Source of the DNA: a virus
Direction: 5' to 3' (one strand)
IMG/VR virus record: IMGVR_UViG_3300025640_000063
Location: 1 to 22,487 of that record
DNA length: 22,487 nucleotides
Below the pieces are notes generated by a model that ran no database searches, was not told the DNA's origin, and saw nothing but the letters and a program-made list of their open reading frames with translations. Below, in pieces: positions 8,042-16,237 of this stretch. Within the stretch, counting starts at the first letter, position 1. Every line of letters begins with the position of its first letter. The translations under genes were made by a program, and so were the position numbers.

Positions 8042-9481
8042 TTAATATGATGACTCTACGTAGGTAGAAGACACTGCAAATAATTCTTTTTTACCTAATA
8101 AATCTGTAGTTGCATCGATAGAGAATACAACCGTAGCAAACATACCTTTTACACCAGATAAAGACTGAGAGTACACTACTTCTCCAGGTCTTGGCATACT
8201 GTTATTTTTTAAATTAGATACGTATTTGTTTTCTTTTCTATTAAAACCTGCTCTCATTTTATTATAAGGCGGGTAAGGTGTACCAAATGTAGCTTGGTAA
8301 TCAACTGGTCTAACTGGTTGTCCAGTAGCTGGGTTTATTACAAACTCTCCTTCGTTGTAACTTTTAACAGGGAAAGTAACATCGTTAAAGTTTATACCGT
8401 CATCAACACCTGTAAAGTCTGATCTAAAATCTGACATTTCCCATCCGTTACTTCCTTCATAACCTATTGTTAAAAAGTTTTTAGACATAGAAACCTTAGG
8501 GTTAAACACTGTTGTAATAGAAGAAGGAACGCTTTCTTTATATAGTTTACCATATTCAGCTCCAAAGTAATGTTTGTATAAACCATTTCTACTTAAATCC
8601 CCATCTAATTCACCACTAAAAGTAGTGTAGAAGTTATTTTTTAAACTAAATATTTGATCTGGCTTGTAACTGTATCTAGAAACCCATCCTTTAACGCTTT
8701 CGTCAAAAGCTAAAGTTTCATAATCATCGCCATTACTACTTTGTAAAGAAACAACATAAGTTTTAGTATGAACATCGAATCCACCAACAATTGTACCTAG
8801 GGTAAACGGGTTTAAATCTATGTCTTGAAATTTATCTCTAAAGAAATCTTTCATTCCATAAGATGATATTTCAGTAATACCATCAGCCGAAAGTCTTAAG
8901 ACTGCATTTCTATTTTTATCTGTAAAGTATTTTCTATAACCATACACAGCAAAACTACCTGGATCTCTTGATATACCGTATTCTCCAGCATAAGGAACAA
9001 TTTGTCCAATAACCTGAGAACCTGAAGTTGTAATCGAACTTCCTTCAGCAGAGTAAATAGCATCCTTGTCTATAAGAGCTTTACTTACTTTGTTTTCTTG
9101 TAGTATAGTTAAGTTAGTATTTTCGGCATATAGTTTTTGTATACTTCCATTTGAAGGATCTAAGCTTCTTGTTATCTCTTCACCTACTGGAAATTGATTA
9201 GTATTGTTAACACCTGTTCTAGAATTTAATATACCTGAGTATATTAAGCTACTAGATAAAATAGCGCCCGTATTAGTTTCGGTGGCTAAATAAGCTTTTG
9301 CTCCAAAATCAACTGAAGTATTATTATAACCTCCTCTAATTCTAGATTCTTCTATAATCCAATTTCTTTCTGCGTCAGCAACTAGCCCTGATGTTTTATG
9401 CCAAATAGGCACATTTTCAAGATTTACTGTTTTACGCAACAGGAAAGAATTAAAATATTTTACTTCAATGATAGCTGCCAT
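8042..9481 (-). CDS. Tail (muzzle/stabilisation-type) structural protein, homologous to the C-terminal part of a larger phage protein
   Basis: A 479-residue beta-rich protein. Recognisable blocks are WHKTSGLVADAERNWIIEES (27-46), RIRGGYNNTSVDFG (47-60), a strand SLIYSGILNSRTGVNNTNQF (78-97), NGSIQKLYAENTNLTILQEN (111-130) followed by KVSKALIDKDAIYSAEG, and EYGISRDPGSFAVYGYRKYF (167-186). I associate this set with a large tail-tip or neck protein of marine and crAss-like phages, where I remember it near the C-terminus of a single much longer chain. Here it is a separate gene, two genes downstream of the protein that carries the matching N-terminal blocks. The repeated strand-turn pattern suggests a beta-propeller-like fold. 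The start has a T/A-rich, SD-less leader. The exact virion position is inferred. Confidence 0.72.
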   Translation of the reverse strand: MAAIIEVKYFNSFLLRKTVNLENVPIWHKTSGLVADAERNWIIEESRIRGGYNNTSVDFGAKAYLATETNTGAILSSSLIYSGILNSRTGVNNTNQFPVGEEITRSLDPSNGSIQKLYAENTNLTILQENKVSKALIDKDAIYSAEGSSITTSGSQVIGQIVPYAGEYGISRDPGSFAVYGYRKYFTDKNRNAVLRLSADGITEISSYGMKDFFRDKFQDIDLNPFTLGTIVGGFDVHTKTYVVSLQSSNGDDYETLAFDESVKGWVSRYSYKPDQIFSLKNNFYTTFSGELDGDLSRNGLYKHYFGAEYGKLYKESVPSSITTVFNPKVSMSKNFLTIGYEGSNGWEMSDFRSDFTGVDDGINFNDVTFPVKSYNEGEFVINPATGQPVRPVDYQATFGTPYPPYNKMRAGFNRKENKYVSNLKNNSMPRPGEVVYSQSLSGVKGMFATVVFSIDATTDLLGKKELFAVSSTYVESSY

Positions 9482-9521
9482 ATATCTATAATTACTTGTT
9501 TTTTAACTTATTTAACTTATA

Positions 9522-10271
9522 TTAAGCTCCATTTATCCTCCATAAAGTAATGTTCATGGCCCATCGGTTAGTATCGTAACCAGCTCGTGCTTTTAGAATG
9601 TTGTCGTCAGTATAAACCGGAGCACCTGATTCGTTTAAAGAACCTACTCTACAATACATATCTTCCATATCTGTACCGGAAGTTAGATTGTAAGGTATCA
9701 TTTGAGGGATGCTGTTTACTCCTGTATGAACACCGTTGTCTGTGTTAAATGTCATAGTATAATTATCTTGTGAAAAATATCTAATAGCTGCTCTATATGT
9801 AATAATAGGATTTGTTGTAGAACCAGCAACTTCAACTCTAAGCTGATCACCAGGGCGATATCCACCACCTTGAACTACAACTTGATAATCAGTAACTACA
9901 CCACCAGCACCAAACACCATAACTTTTAGTCCTTTTCCGCCGGAAGTAGCAGGAGTGATGTTTACAACATTTGATACACTACTCCACCCATTAGGTATTC
10001 CTGAGCCTAAACCTGTAAATTGATATATTTGAGTACTACTCGTTAAGCTTTGTCCTCCTGTATTTCCGTTATACCCTTTCTTTTGAAAATAATCAGGATT
10101 AAAGTAGTACTCTATAACCCGCCTGTTGGAAGCGTCTTCTAACGTTCCGTGGTATATTAGTGTAGGTTGATACATTGTAGTTACAATGTCTGATACGTCT
10201 GTAGCGCCAATTTGCTTTGAGTTGTTGTCTGCAAGCTGTGCTAAAAGATCTCTTTTTGGTAATGATGCCAT
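9522..10271 (-). CDS. Beta-rich tail/fibre-type structural protein with a GxGY-xxGD module (249 aa)
   Basis: The N-terminal half (1-95) is polar. Residues about 100-150 form a recognisable beta module: a Ser/Gly/Lys-rich strand pair (TSGGKGLKVMVFGAGGVVT), then YQVVVQGGGYRPGDQLRVEV. The 'G-G-x-V-x-x-x-x-V-x-x-x-G-x-G-Y-x-x-G-D-x-L-x-V' pattern recurs in phage tail fibres and baseplate proteins, especially in marine phages. The C-terminal part ends WAMNITLWRINGA, a strand-rich closure. The gene is placed between the two genes that look like halves of one tail protein (26 and 40 bases from them). Surface exposure, trimerisation or receptor contact are possible but unproven. It could also be a tail-tip adaptor that joins the two neighbouring proteins. 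Confidence 0.62.
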   Translation of the reverse strand: MASLPKRDLLAQLADNNSKQIGATDVSDIVTTMYQPTLIYHGTLEDASNRRVIEYYFNPDYFQKKGYNGNTGGQSLTSSTQIYQFTGLGSGIPNGWSSVSNVVNITPATSGGKGLKVMVFGAGGVVTDYQVVVQGGGYRPGDQLRVEVAGSTTNPIITYRAAIRYFSQDNYTMTFNTDNGVHTGVNSIPQMIPYNLTSGTDMEDMYCRVGSLNESGAPVYTDDNILKARAGYDTNRWAMNITLWRINGA

Positions 10272-10297
10272 ATTAGTTGTTTATTTATTTATTGTTT

Positions 10298-13200
10298 TTA
10301 TATATCAAAAGCTGTTGAAAAAGCATTAGTAAAAGCTCCGGGTACTACATTGTTAAAAACTACCGTTGCTTCTGTGGTAAGTCCGCCTGCGTCTGTTACT
10401 GTTACCTTAAGACTAAATGTAAACAAAAAGTCAAAAGCACCTGCAAAAATACGGATCTCACCGTTTTGAGACATAGCCAAAGTGACTTGTCCTCCATTAG
10501 GGTTATTAATAGTTATTAAACTAGTATCCCCTACATTACCAATGCTAAATTCTCCATAACCTCCGAATAATTGCGGCTGTAGTGTTGACCACACATACTC
10601 AATGTTTAATTCTTTTTTTGCAACTATAAAAGTTCCGTTGTGAGCAACTATTGTAGCATACAATCCTACCATAGAAGAAAAAGCAGGGGTAACATATGTT
10701 ATTGACTCAATTGTTGGTTGACTATTACTTAAAGCTCCAGTTCTAATAAATGTAGTTACAGGCGCGGTAAAGTTAAAAACATATCCAGCAGTTTGAGTTA
10801 TAGGTACATTTAAAGTAATATTACTACCATCAACAAATGTTACGGTTGCGTTAGGTATTCCTACTCCACTTATAGTTTGCCCTACGAAAGGAGGGTTACC
10901 GGCAGTTACGGTTACTGATATTACGTTTGAATTTGTAACGGGGCTATCTAATGTAGCTGTTGTGTTATCATCTAAGTTACGCAGTCCTATTGTAAAGCTG
11001 TAGCTTTCTTTTGTAGAAGCATCTGGCCCATAGTAAAACTGTGAAGTTACGTCTTTTAATTTTAATCTATAGCCATTGTCTACAGACCCCGTTGCAATCA
11101 TTTCAAACTGACTAGTTCTATTTTGTCCAGTGGTATCTAAAACAGATAAGCTAACAAATTGTGTATTGTTTAATAGATTATTTACATTGTCAACAGGTAT
11201 TAATTCGCTAGTAATAAAAGGCGAGTCAGCGTCTCCTGTTGTAGTGCCTGTTCCATTCCAAGCTTGATTTTCATTGTGAGCGTAATCAAAAGTACTAAAG
11301 CCCATTATAGGTGTACCTACGTCTGTAATTACATTATTGTTTAATTCAGATATTAAGCCAGCTGTCGATGTTTCATAATATATTTCAATGTTAGATACAA
11401 AAGGAGTGGTCTCTGCTATAGATAATGTAGGTTCCATATGTTGATTGTCGGCACCTAATCCCCCATTATTATCCCCTATCCGCATTATTAAAGGATCCTC
11501 TGTATTTTCAAAAATAGATGGTTGTGTTGTAGTTCCACCTCCTAGCCTGTCTAAATCTTGAAACGGAGCGACAGTTGTTACGTCAAACTTATTGTTTTCA
11601 GGATAAAACGCTTGATTCCAGTTATCATTAGTAGTGTGATAGTTTTCTACCACAGGAAAAAGCACCTCGCTACTTCTGTATTTTGTTTGATTAGGGCCTA
11701 CTTCTTGTAAATCTCTAGGTACTTTATTGATATTATCACCTATTAAAACAGAGTGAGTCGCTGTGGAAGGTCCGTTGTTTAAATCCCCTTCTAAGAATCC
11801 AGGTAAGTAAACGTTGTAATATTCTTGCTGAGTTTGTTTTACAACAATTTTGTATGAGTACCACCCTGTAGGATTGGTATCTACATCATAAAGACCAGGC
11901 TCACCTGTAGATATTGAGTTAGTTAAACTTAAAGGGCTTCTAATACTTTTTATTGTTTCGTTTAATTGAATTTTAATAGAGTTACCAACATCCGCTAAAA
12001 ATGTAGTAGGAGAAGTAGCGCTCGGCCTGTAAGGCACATAAAATGTAGAAGCTCCAAAAGTACCATTCACTGAATTGTTATCAATAACACTAGATAGTAT
12101 AACATCGGATTGTCTTCCGTATCTATCGCTTAATATAAATCCTACTTGGTAGTTTCTATTTCTTTTTACAGTATGTTCAGGGTATTCTATATATGACCAG
12201 TTATTGTCAACTAAACCTGAAGAAAACTTTTGGTTAACTGTAACCTGATAATCTAAATGGTCAGGAGCCGTATGCTTGTTTACAAAGTTACCATAAATAA
12301 CTCTATTCCCACTTACTTCCTGGGCTAATGCTCTTACAGGTGTTTTGTCATAAACTCTTGTACTTTGATTTTGCGGTAATGTTCTAATTGGTTTTCTAGA
12401 TTGATAACTATATGCGTAAACATTTGTAGCTAATGATTGAAGTGCTACTTCAGCTACTGAAACAGTATCTAATACGCTAATAGCAATCTTGTCAGATTCT
12501 TTGTATAAGATGTCTATTTCTTTTATTTTGTAATCCGCATGTAAATCTTCCCCAGCACTTGGTAGGTTTATAACTAAAGATATTTGATCTACTTTGTTTT
12601 CCATGAAAGCAACTATTGTACTTGTAAAAGCCAAAGTCTCATCTCCCGCTAAAAAACTACCATCTTGTTTAGGTATAAAAGCTATTTGAGTAAACGGAGC
12701 CATAATAGAATACTCTCCGTCTTCGTACTTAAATCTATAACTAAACCTAGCAAATTTATCTTCTAAATAATTAGAATCCCCTGCGTAAAGCGGATTGTAA
12801 TCAGGATTAGCAGTAGAACCGTCTGGTAAAAGCTCGCTAGTAGCATCTTTCATAGTCGTTCTAACTACATTATCGTCGTAGGTTTTATATAAGTCTATAG
12901 GAGTATATGGAGCAAATTTAGCAACAGATACGTCATCTTCACATGAGTAATGAAAACGGTTAGCAGCTGCTCTTTTTATATTTATTTTTCTTGGTTGATT
13001 TCTATCATCCGTCCAAAAAAGAAAGTCTTCAACTATATTTATTCCGTGTATAGGGCTGGTCTCTGAAAAGTTTAAAAACTTCCCAAAAACTAACTGAGAA
13101 GATTCACCTGATGGTAAAACAGGATTATATCTTATTATAACAGAACTAGTGTCAACCCCAAAGCTACTTGCTTGATGATTGCTTAATCCATCTGTAGAGG

Positions 13201-13477
13201 TGTCTTTATAGTTCGTGTAAAACAAATATATTTCGTCATTAGCAGGATTTACAATCTTACCAATAATTTTACCATTATCATTTCCTATATTTGTTTCTGA
13301 AGATATAGGATATATATTAGTGTTTTGAAGTATGTTTTCCAAAGCACCAACATCACTGTCCTCTGAATTTGAAACAGCTATATTTAAGGCATCTTTATAT
13401 TCGTTACTAGGTATAAGCCTATCGTCTAAATCTTTGTTCATTTTAGACGCTAAAAAACTATTTTTTATTTCAGCCAT
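10298..13477 (-). CDS. Large tail (muzzle/stabilisation-type) structural protein, N-terminal part
   Basis: A 1059-residue, strand-rich protein. The N-terminus carries SKMNKDLDDRLIPSNEYKDA (11-30) followed by LNIAVSNSEDSDVGALEN, a signature I associate with the large tail or 'muzzle' proteins of crAss-like and marine phages. Later landmarks are DFLFWTDDRNQPRKINIKRA (151-170), RNRNYQVGFILSDRYGRQSD (439-458), GWYSYKIVVKQTQQEYYNVY (538-557) and DNINKVPRDLQEVGPNQ (581-597). The C-terminal third is modular: a VGQTISGVGIP-type beta module (about 845-905) and a cadherin-like end domain (about 975-1042, finishing KVTVTDAGGLTTEATVVFNN). The chain stops where I would expect relatives to continue into the blocks now found in the gene at 8042-9481. 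It starts 4 bases after the ring-type gene. The family call is confident; the exact structural role is inferred. Confidence 0.78.
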   Translation of the reverse strand: MAEIKNSFLASKMNKDLDDRLIPSNEYKDALNIAVSNSEDSDVGALENILQNTNIYPISSETNIGNDNGKIIGKIVNPANDEIYLFYTNYKDTSTDGLSNHQASSFGVDTSSVIIRYNPVLPSGESSQLVFGKFLNFSETSPIHGINIVEDFLFWTDDRNQPRKINIKRAAANRFHYSCEDDVSVAKFAPYTPIDLYKTYDDNVVRTTMKDATSELLPDGSTANPDYNPLYAGDSNYLEDKFARFSYRFKYEDGEYSIMAPFTQIAFIPKQDGSFLAGDETLAFTSTIVAFMENKVDQISLVINLPSAGEDLHADYKIKEIDILYKESDKIAISVLDTVSVAEVALQSLATNVYAYSYQSRKPIRTLPQNQSTRVYDKTPVRALAQEVSGNRVIYGNFVNKHTAPDHLDYQVTVNQKFSSGLVDNNWSYIEYPEHTVKRNRNYQVGFILSDRYGRQSDVILSSVIDNNSVNGTFGASTFYVPYRPSATSPTTFLADVGNSIKIQLNETIKSIRSPLSLTNSISTGEPGLYDVDTNPTGWYSYKIVVKQTQQEYYNVYLPGFLEGDLNNGPSTATHSVLIGDNINKVPRDLQEVGPNQTKYRSSEVLFPVVENYHTTNDNWNQAFYPENNKFDVTTVAPFQDLDRLGGGTTTQPSIFENTEDPLIMRIGDNNGGLGADNQHMEPTLSIAETTPFVSNIEIYYETSTAGLISELNNNVITDVGTPIMGFSTFDYAHNENQAWNGTGTTTGDADSPFITSELIPVDNVNNLLNNTQFVSLSVLDTTGQNRTSQFEMIATGSVDNGYRLKLKDVTSQFYYGPDASTKESYSFTIGLRNLDDNTTATLDSPVTNSNVISVTVTAGNPPFVGQTISGVGIPNATVTFVDGSNITLNVPITQTAGYVFNFTAPVTTFIRTGALSNSQPTIESITYVTPAFSSMVGLYATIVAHNGTFIVAKKELNIEYVWSTLQPQLFGGYGEFSIGNVGDTSLITINNPNGGQVTLAMSQNGEIRIFAGAFDFLFTFSLKVTVTDAGGLTTEATVVFNNVVPGAFTNAFSTAFDI

Positions 13478-13481
13478 TTAA

Positions 13482-14561
13482 TTAGTGTTTTATTTGCTTA
13501 GACTTCCCTCTCATTACTTGAATGATTTCGCTAAGCTTTATGTTTGATAGTCTTATTTTTGCATTTCTTAATTTAGCGGATCTTTCTCGTTTTAATCTGC
13601 TTACAATGTATTCTGGTTGTCTAGATCTATTAGCTAAAATAGAATATAAAATATGAGCGTACATTGCTTCTTCTGCCATTTTTGGCACTTTAGTATCTGC
13701 ATCGTAAGCTAATCCATCTGATAAGTATTCAAGAATTATAGGTCTATCTACTAAACCACCACTAAAAGTAATTTTACCTTCGCGTTTATTAAGCAAGTAT
13801 AATCCGTTAGTGTGAGAGGTAACTGGATCTAAACCATATCTTCCTCCTCTTTGAGAATCTCTACCTGATACTCTTTCTAAATTAAAATCTCTAAAACTAT
13901 CTTCTACTATAGAACTAGAGGCGTCTACATTGTTTCCTTTGTCATCTTGCACGGGTATCCCGGAAGAATCCTGTATAGGTAATTCAGTTGGAGACTTAGT
14001 TAATGAATTAGGATAAATAGGTTGCTTTAAACCATTTTCATCTACAACACTGACGCTAACCAGGTTTACAAAGTCTTGAGGTAACGGTATGCCTAAATTT
14101 AAAGGTACTGTTAATTCCTGAGACTTAATACTATTTAAAGTATCATAAGAAAATTCTTGTAATCCTCTTTTTGCGTGAAATAGTATATCTGTTCTTTTTA
14201 CTTTAGCAATTAACTTATCTTCTCCAACGTATGCAACTTGAAAGTTGTTTACAATGTCATCTACAGTAATATATGCATAGCTCCCATAATTAGATTCTAT
14301 AGCATAAGTATGAAGTTCAATAATTATAACATCCCCAAGAGTAGTGGTAAAAACTATAATCCTACCTTCTGATAAAGAATAGCCATATGTCATTTCTACA
14401 CCATTTCTAGTAACTCTATAATTAGGATTAGTTCCTACACCATCTATTAAAGGAACGTCTCCTGTCCAGGGTATTTGTACAAATGAGCCAGTTGCTTCTT
14501 TTTCTACATATACTTGTTGACCTGAATAGTAATGTGCATTGTTTTCTGTTAGTAGACCCAT
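13482..14561 (-). CDS. Neck ring / tail-tubular-type adaptor protein
   Basis: A 359-residue protein. The conserved core starts at NYGSYAYITVDDIVNNFQVA (91-110) and continues YVGEDKLIAKVKRTDILFHA (111-130), KRGLQEFSYDTLNSIKSQEL (131-150), then a strand-rich part beginning VPLNLGIPLPQDFVNLVSVS (152-171). These blocks belong to a family of neck/ring proteins (T7 gp11-like in role) in marine and crAss-like phages, encoded just before the large tail protein, as here. The basic helical C-terminus (about 300-359, many Arg/Lys) may contact DNA or the portal. The first 88 residues look like an added beta domain (IPWTGDVPLIDGVGTNPNYR, 30-49), because I remember relatives starting near the NYGSY block. 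The 3-base gap upstream and 4-base gap downstream suggest coupled translation. The ring assignment is inferred. Confidence 0.75.
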   Translation of the reverse strand: MGLLTENNAHYYSGQQVYVEKEATGSFVQIPWTGDVPLIDGVGTNPNYRVTRNGVEMTYGYSLSEGRIIVFTTTLGDVIIIELHTYAIESNYGSYAYITVDDIVNNFQVAYVGEDKLIAKVKRTDILFHAKRGLQEFSYDTLNSIKSQELTVPLNLGIPLPQDFVNLVSVSVVDENGLKQPIYPNSLTKSPTELPIQDSSGIPVQDDKGNNVDASSSIVEDSFRDFNLERVSGRDSQRGGRYGLDPVTSHTNGLYLLNKREGKITFSGGLVDRPIILEYLSDGLAYDADTKVPKMAEEAMYAHILYSILANRSRQPEYIVSRLKRERSAKLRNAKIRLSNIKLSEIIQVMRGKSKQIKH

Positions 14562-14564
14562 TTA

Positions 14565-15257
14565 TTAACTTTTTTCGTTTATGTTTTGTTGTTGTACTTG
14601 AGCAGAAGCCGCTTGCACTATTTGTGGATCTCTTATAATTATACCCGCGTAAGCTAATATTCTAAGTATTACTTCTGTTTGTTCTGAAATATGCAAACCA
14701 AAGTTTGTAGAAGCTGAACCAGCTGGATTGTATACGAAGATTTGTAAGTTACCATCTACTGTAAAACCCCATACAGGAGCTGCTGGTGTTGTTAAATAAG
14801 AAATATCTACATTTGCTATTAAAGCTGCAGGCTCTATTTTTAAGGCTGAACCTTCTTGTAAGTAAATTGGATATGTTGTTGTAGGTGCTGTTAAGGGAGA
14901 TCTTGTAATATTATAATATTCTTTTCTACCTACTGATTGTAGTTCTACACCGTTATAAGCAACGGTATTTAATCTATGAACGTTAGCAAGGTTTGCTATA
15001 CCGCTTGAAACCGAAATAGTATCAACAGTTTCAAATACGGATATTTTTTCTTCTAAATAAGTGACACGATCAGCATAGTCAGATTCCGTTTGAGGGCTTC
15101 TGATTAACTGGTTTAAGTCTTCAAAGTATTTTTCAAATATCTCGAGCTGCACTTGTTGACTCACTTTATTAAACTCATCCGGAGTCATATACCCTCTTTG
15201 CTCTTTATTGAGTATTAATAAGACCGTTTGATAAACAGTATTTACGTTTATTGCCAT
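14565..15257 (-). CDS. Head-tail connector / adaptor-type structural protein (230 aa)
   Basis: The N-terminus AINVNTVYQTVLLILNKEQR (2-21) followed by GYMTPDEFNKVSQQVQLEIF (22-41), EKYFEDLNQLIRSP and a following helix is a block I associate with small adaptor proteins of marine and crAss-like phages, encoded between the capsid and ring genes. Residues about 70-195 alternate short strands and turns. The C-terminus is helical, with LRILAYAGIIIRDPQIVQAA (198-217) and a Gln-rich end. The combination of helical N-terminus, beta middle and helical C-terminus, and its place next to the ring-type gene, suggests an adaptor under the portal. It starts right after a hairpin that separates it from the capsid-side genes. 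No enzyme motif is visible. Confidence 0.65.
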   Translation of the reverse strand: MAINVNTVYQTVLLILNKEQRGYMTPDEFNKVSQQVQLEIFEKYFEDLNQLIRSPQTESDYADRVTYLEEKISVFETVDTISVSSGIANLANVHRLNTVAYNGVELQSVGRKEYYNITRSPLTAPTTTYPIYLQEGSALKIEPAALIANVDISYLTTPAAPVWGFTVDGNLQIFVYNPAGSASTNFGLHISEQTEVILRILAYAGIIIRDPQIVQAASAQVQQQNINEKS

Positions 15258-15272
15258 TTATTATTTTTTAAT

Positions 15273-15316
15273 GTAATATAAGGGGATAGAGTAACTACCC
15301 CCTATAAATATATTAC
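15273..15316 (-). terminator. Dyad-symmetric hairpin between the 276-aa gene and the 230-aa gene
   Basis: On the minus strand the inner arms TATAGGGGGTAG and CTATCCCCTTATA pair (one wobble, one bulged base) around a 5-base loop TTACT. Outer arms GTAATATA and TATATTAC could extend or replace the lower stem. The structure lies just after the TAA of the upstream gene (15320-15322) and 15 bases before the next ATG at 15257, followed by an A-rich rather than a strong T-rich run. It could be an inefficient terminator, an RNA-processing site or an mRNA-stabilising structure. The palindrome itself is clear from the sequence. Confidence 0.6.
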
Positions 15317-15319
15317 GTG

Positions 15320-16150
15320 TTAAATTAATTTTTTCTCTATAGAGTTAAGGACTTCCATCCCCTCGTCTGTCTTAAAGAAAGCTGCCATAGCTGAATATGG
15401 GTTCTCGTCAAAAGGTACAGTCATTAACTTTCTGTTATTGCTAGACCAATTGAATGTTCTATTATCACCGCTTAAAGATATAATTCCTGCCTCAGTAGCT
15501 TTAATTGCAACGTTCCTTAAATGAACGTTTTCGTCATTAGCTAGTTCTAAGAACAAAGGCGGATTACCTTTAGCGAATATGTATAAATCTCTTCTAATCT
15601 CCTTAGAACTCATGTTAGCAACCTCAGATCCTCTTTCTACTCTAAGAATAGCTTCTGCTTGGTCGATATCCATTGATCTTGCCGCTGTTAAAGCTTCAAA
15701 CTCTACTTCTAAGTCTTCTAATTCGTCAATAGCTTCTTCTTGAGCATCAAATTCGTAGTACCTTTTGTTTAAGTCTGGGTGATATAAAGATAATAATTTT
15801 TGTAAGTTTTGGTTTTGTTTTGGAACGGATAATATACCGTTTTCAAAAAGTATTTGTCCTAATGTAGCTTCTCCTTTTTGTTCGTTTACAAACGGAGAGT
15901 TTTGATTAGTAGCATATCTTAATTCTTTTTGAACTCCATTTTCTTCATCAAAATAAAGTAAAGGTTTTAAAGCAGAGTGCCTAGAGTTTAATCTAAATGA
16001 TAAAGGCTCGCTACCTCCTGCTAAATAATAACTTCTATCTTTAATTGGCCACGAAGGCTTTGAAGTTGTGATTGTTTGCTCTACTGCAATCTCTTTTGTT
16101 GCAACAGGCGTTACTGGTGCTGCCTTTGCAGCTGTATTTTGTTTTGCCAT
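15320..16150 (-). CDS. Conserved marine-phage head-associated protein (276 aa)
   Basis: The N-terminus is a disordered Ala/Pro/Thr/Lys-rich tail (1-35). Then comes SEPLSFRLNSRHSALKPLLY (47-66), FDEENGVQKELRYATNQNSP (67-86), a hinge LFENGILSVPKQNQNLQKLL (101-120) and an acidic helix AQEEAIDELEDLEVEFEALT (136-155). The C-terminal part (about 165-276) alternates helices and ends FDENPYSAMAAFFKTDEGME. I recognise the block as a common uncharacterised protein next to the capsid gene of many uncultured marine phages. Its place just after the major capsid gene suggests a capsid-associated or assembly role. It lies between two hairpins, 87 bases after the capsid gene, and so may be expressed at its own level. 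The leader TATCATATTATG resembles that of the scaffold-like gene. No function is known to me. Confidence 0.6.
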   Translation of the reverse strand: MAKQNTAAKAAPVTPVATKEIAVEQTITTSKPSWPIKDRSYYLAGGSEPLSFRLNSRHSALKPLLYFDEENGVQKELRYATNQNSPFVNEQKGEATLGQILFENGILSVPKQNQNLQKLLSLYHPDLNKRYYEFDAQEEAIDELEDLEVEFEALTAARSMDIDQAEAILRVERGSEVANMSSKEIRRDLYIFAKGNPPLFLELANDENVHLRNVAIKATEAGIISLSGDNRTFNWSSNNRKLMTVPFDENPYSAMAAFFKTDEGMEVLNSIEKKLI

Positions 16151-16159
16151 AATATGATA
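16148..16159 (-). promoter_or_regulatory. SD-less translation leader TATCATATTATG
   Basis: The 12 bases ending in the start codon of the 276-aa gene read TATCATATTATG. The scaffold-like gene has the near-identical TATCATATCATG at 18704-18715. Neither has a purine-rich Shine-Dalgarno sequence. The shared word may reflect a preferred A/T leader for initiation in Bacteroidota or may be coincidence in AT-rich DNA. Confidence 0.35.
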
Positions 16160-16180
16160 TAATTAAATAATTTTTAAAAG

Positions 16181-16221
16181 GTAATAATTACCCCCGTAGA
16201 TTCAACGAGGGTAAAAATTAC
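16181..16221 (-). terminator. Dyad-symmetric hairpin directly after the major capsid gene
   Basis: On the minus strand the arms GTAATTTTTACCCTCGT and ACGGGGGTAATTATTAC pair over 15 of 17 positions (one G-U wobble included, with a 2-base internal mismatch) around a 7-base loop TGAATCT. It begins 16 bases after the capsid TAG (16238-16240). The bases that follow are CTTTTAAAAATTATTTAATT: a short T run, then a mixed A/T tract. This looks like a partial intrinsic terminator or a 3' mRNA-protecting hairpin at the end of the most abundant transcript. Confidence 0.65.
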
Positions 16222-16237
16222 AATAATATACTCTTGA

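Noticed and set aside
9482-9521. TTAACTTA-type direct repeat in the 40-base gap as an operator
   Set aside because: The copies are short, A/T-only and overlap the expected leader. Chance in AT-rich DNA is a sufficient explanation.
15273-16221. The two intergenic hairpins considered as tRNA genes or attachment sites
   Set aside because: They lack cloverleaf arms and a CCA-type end, and no integrase is present. Simple hairpins explain them better.
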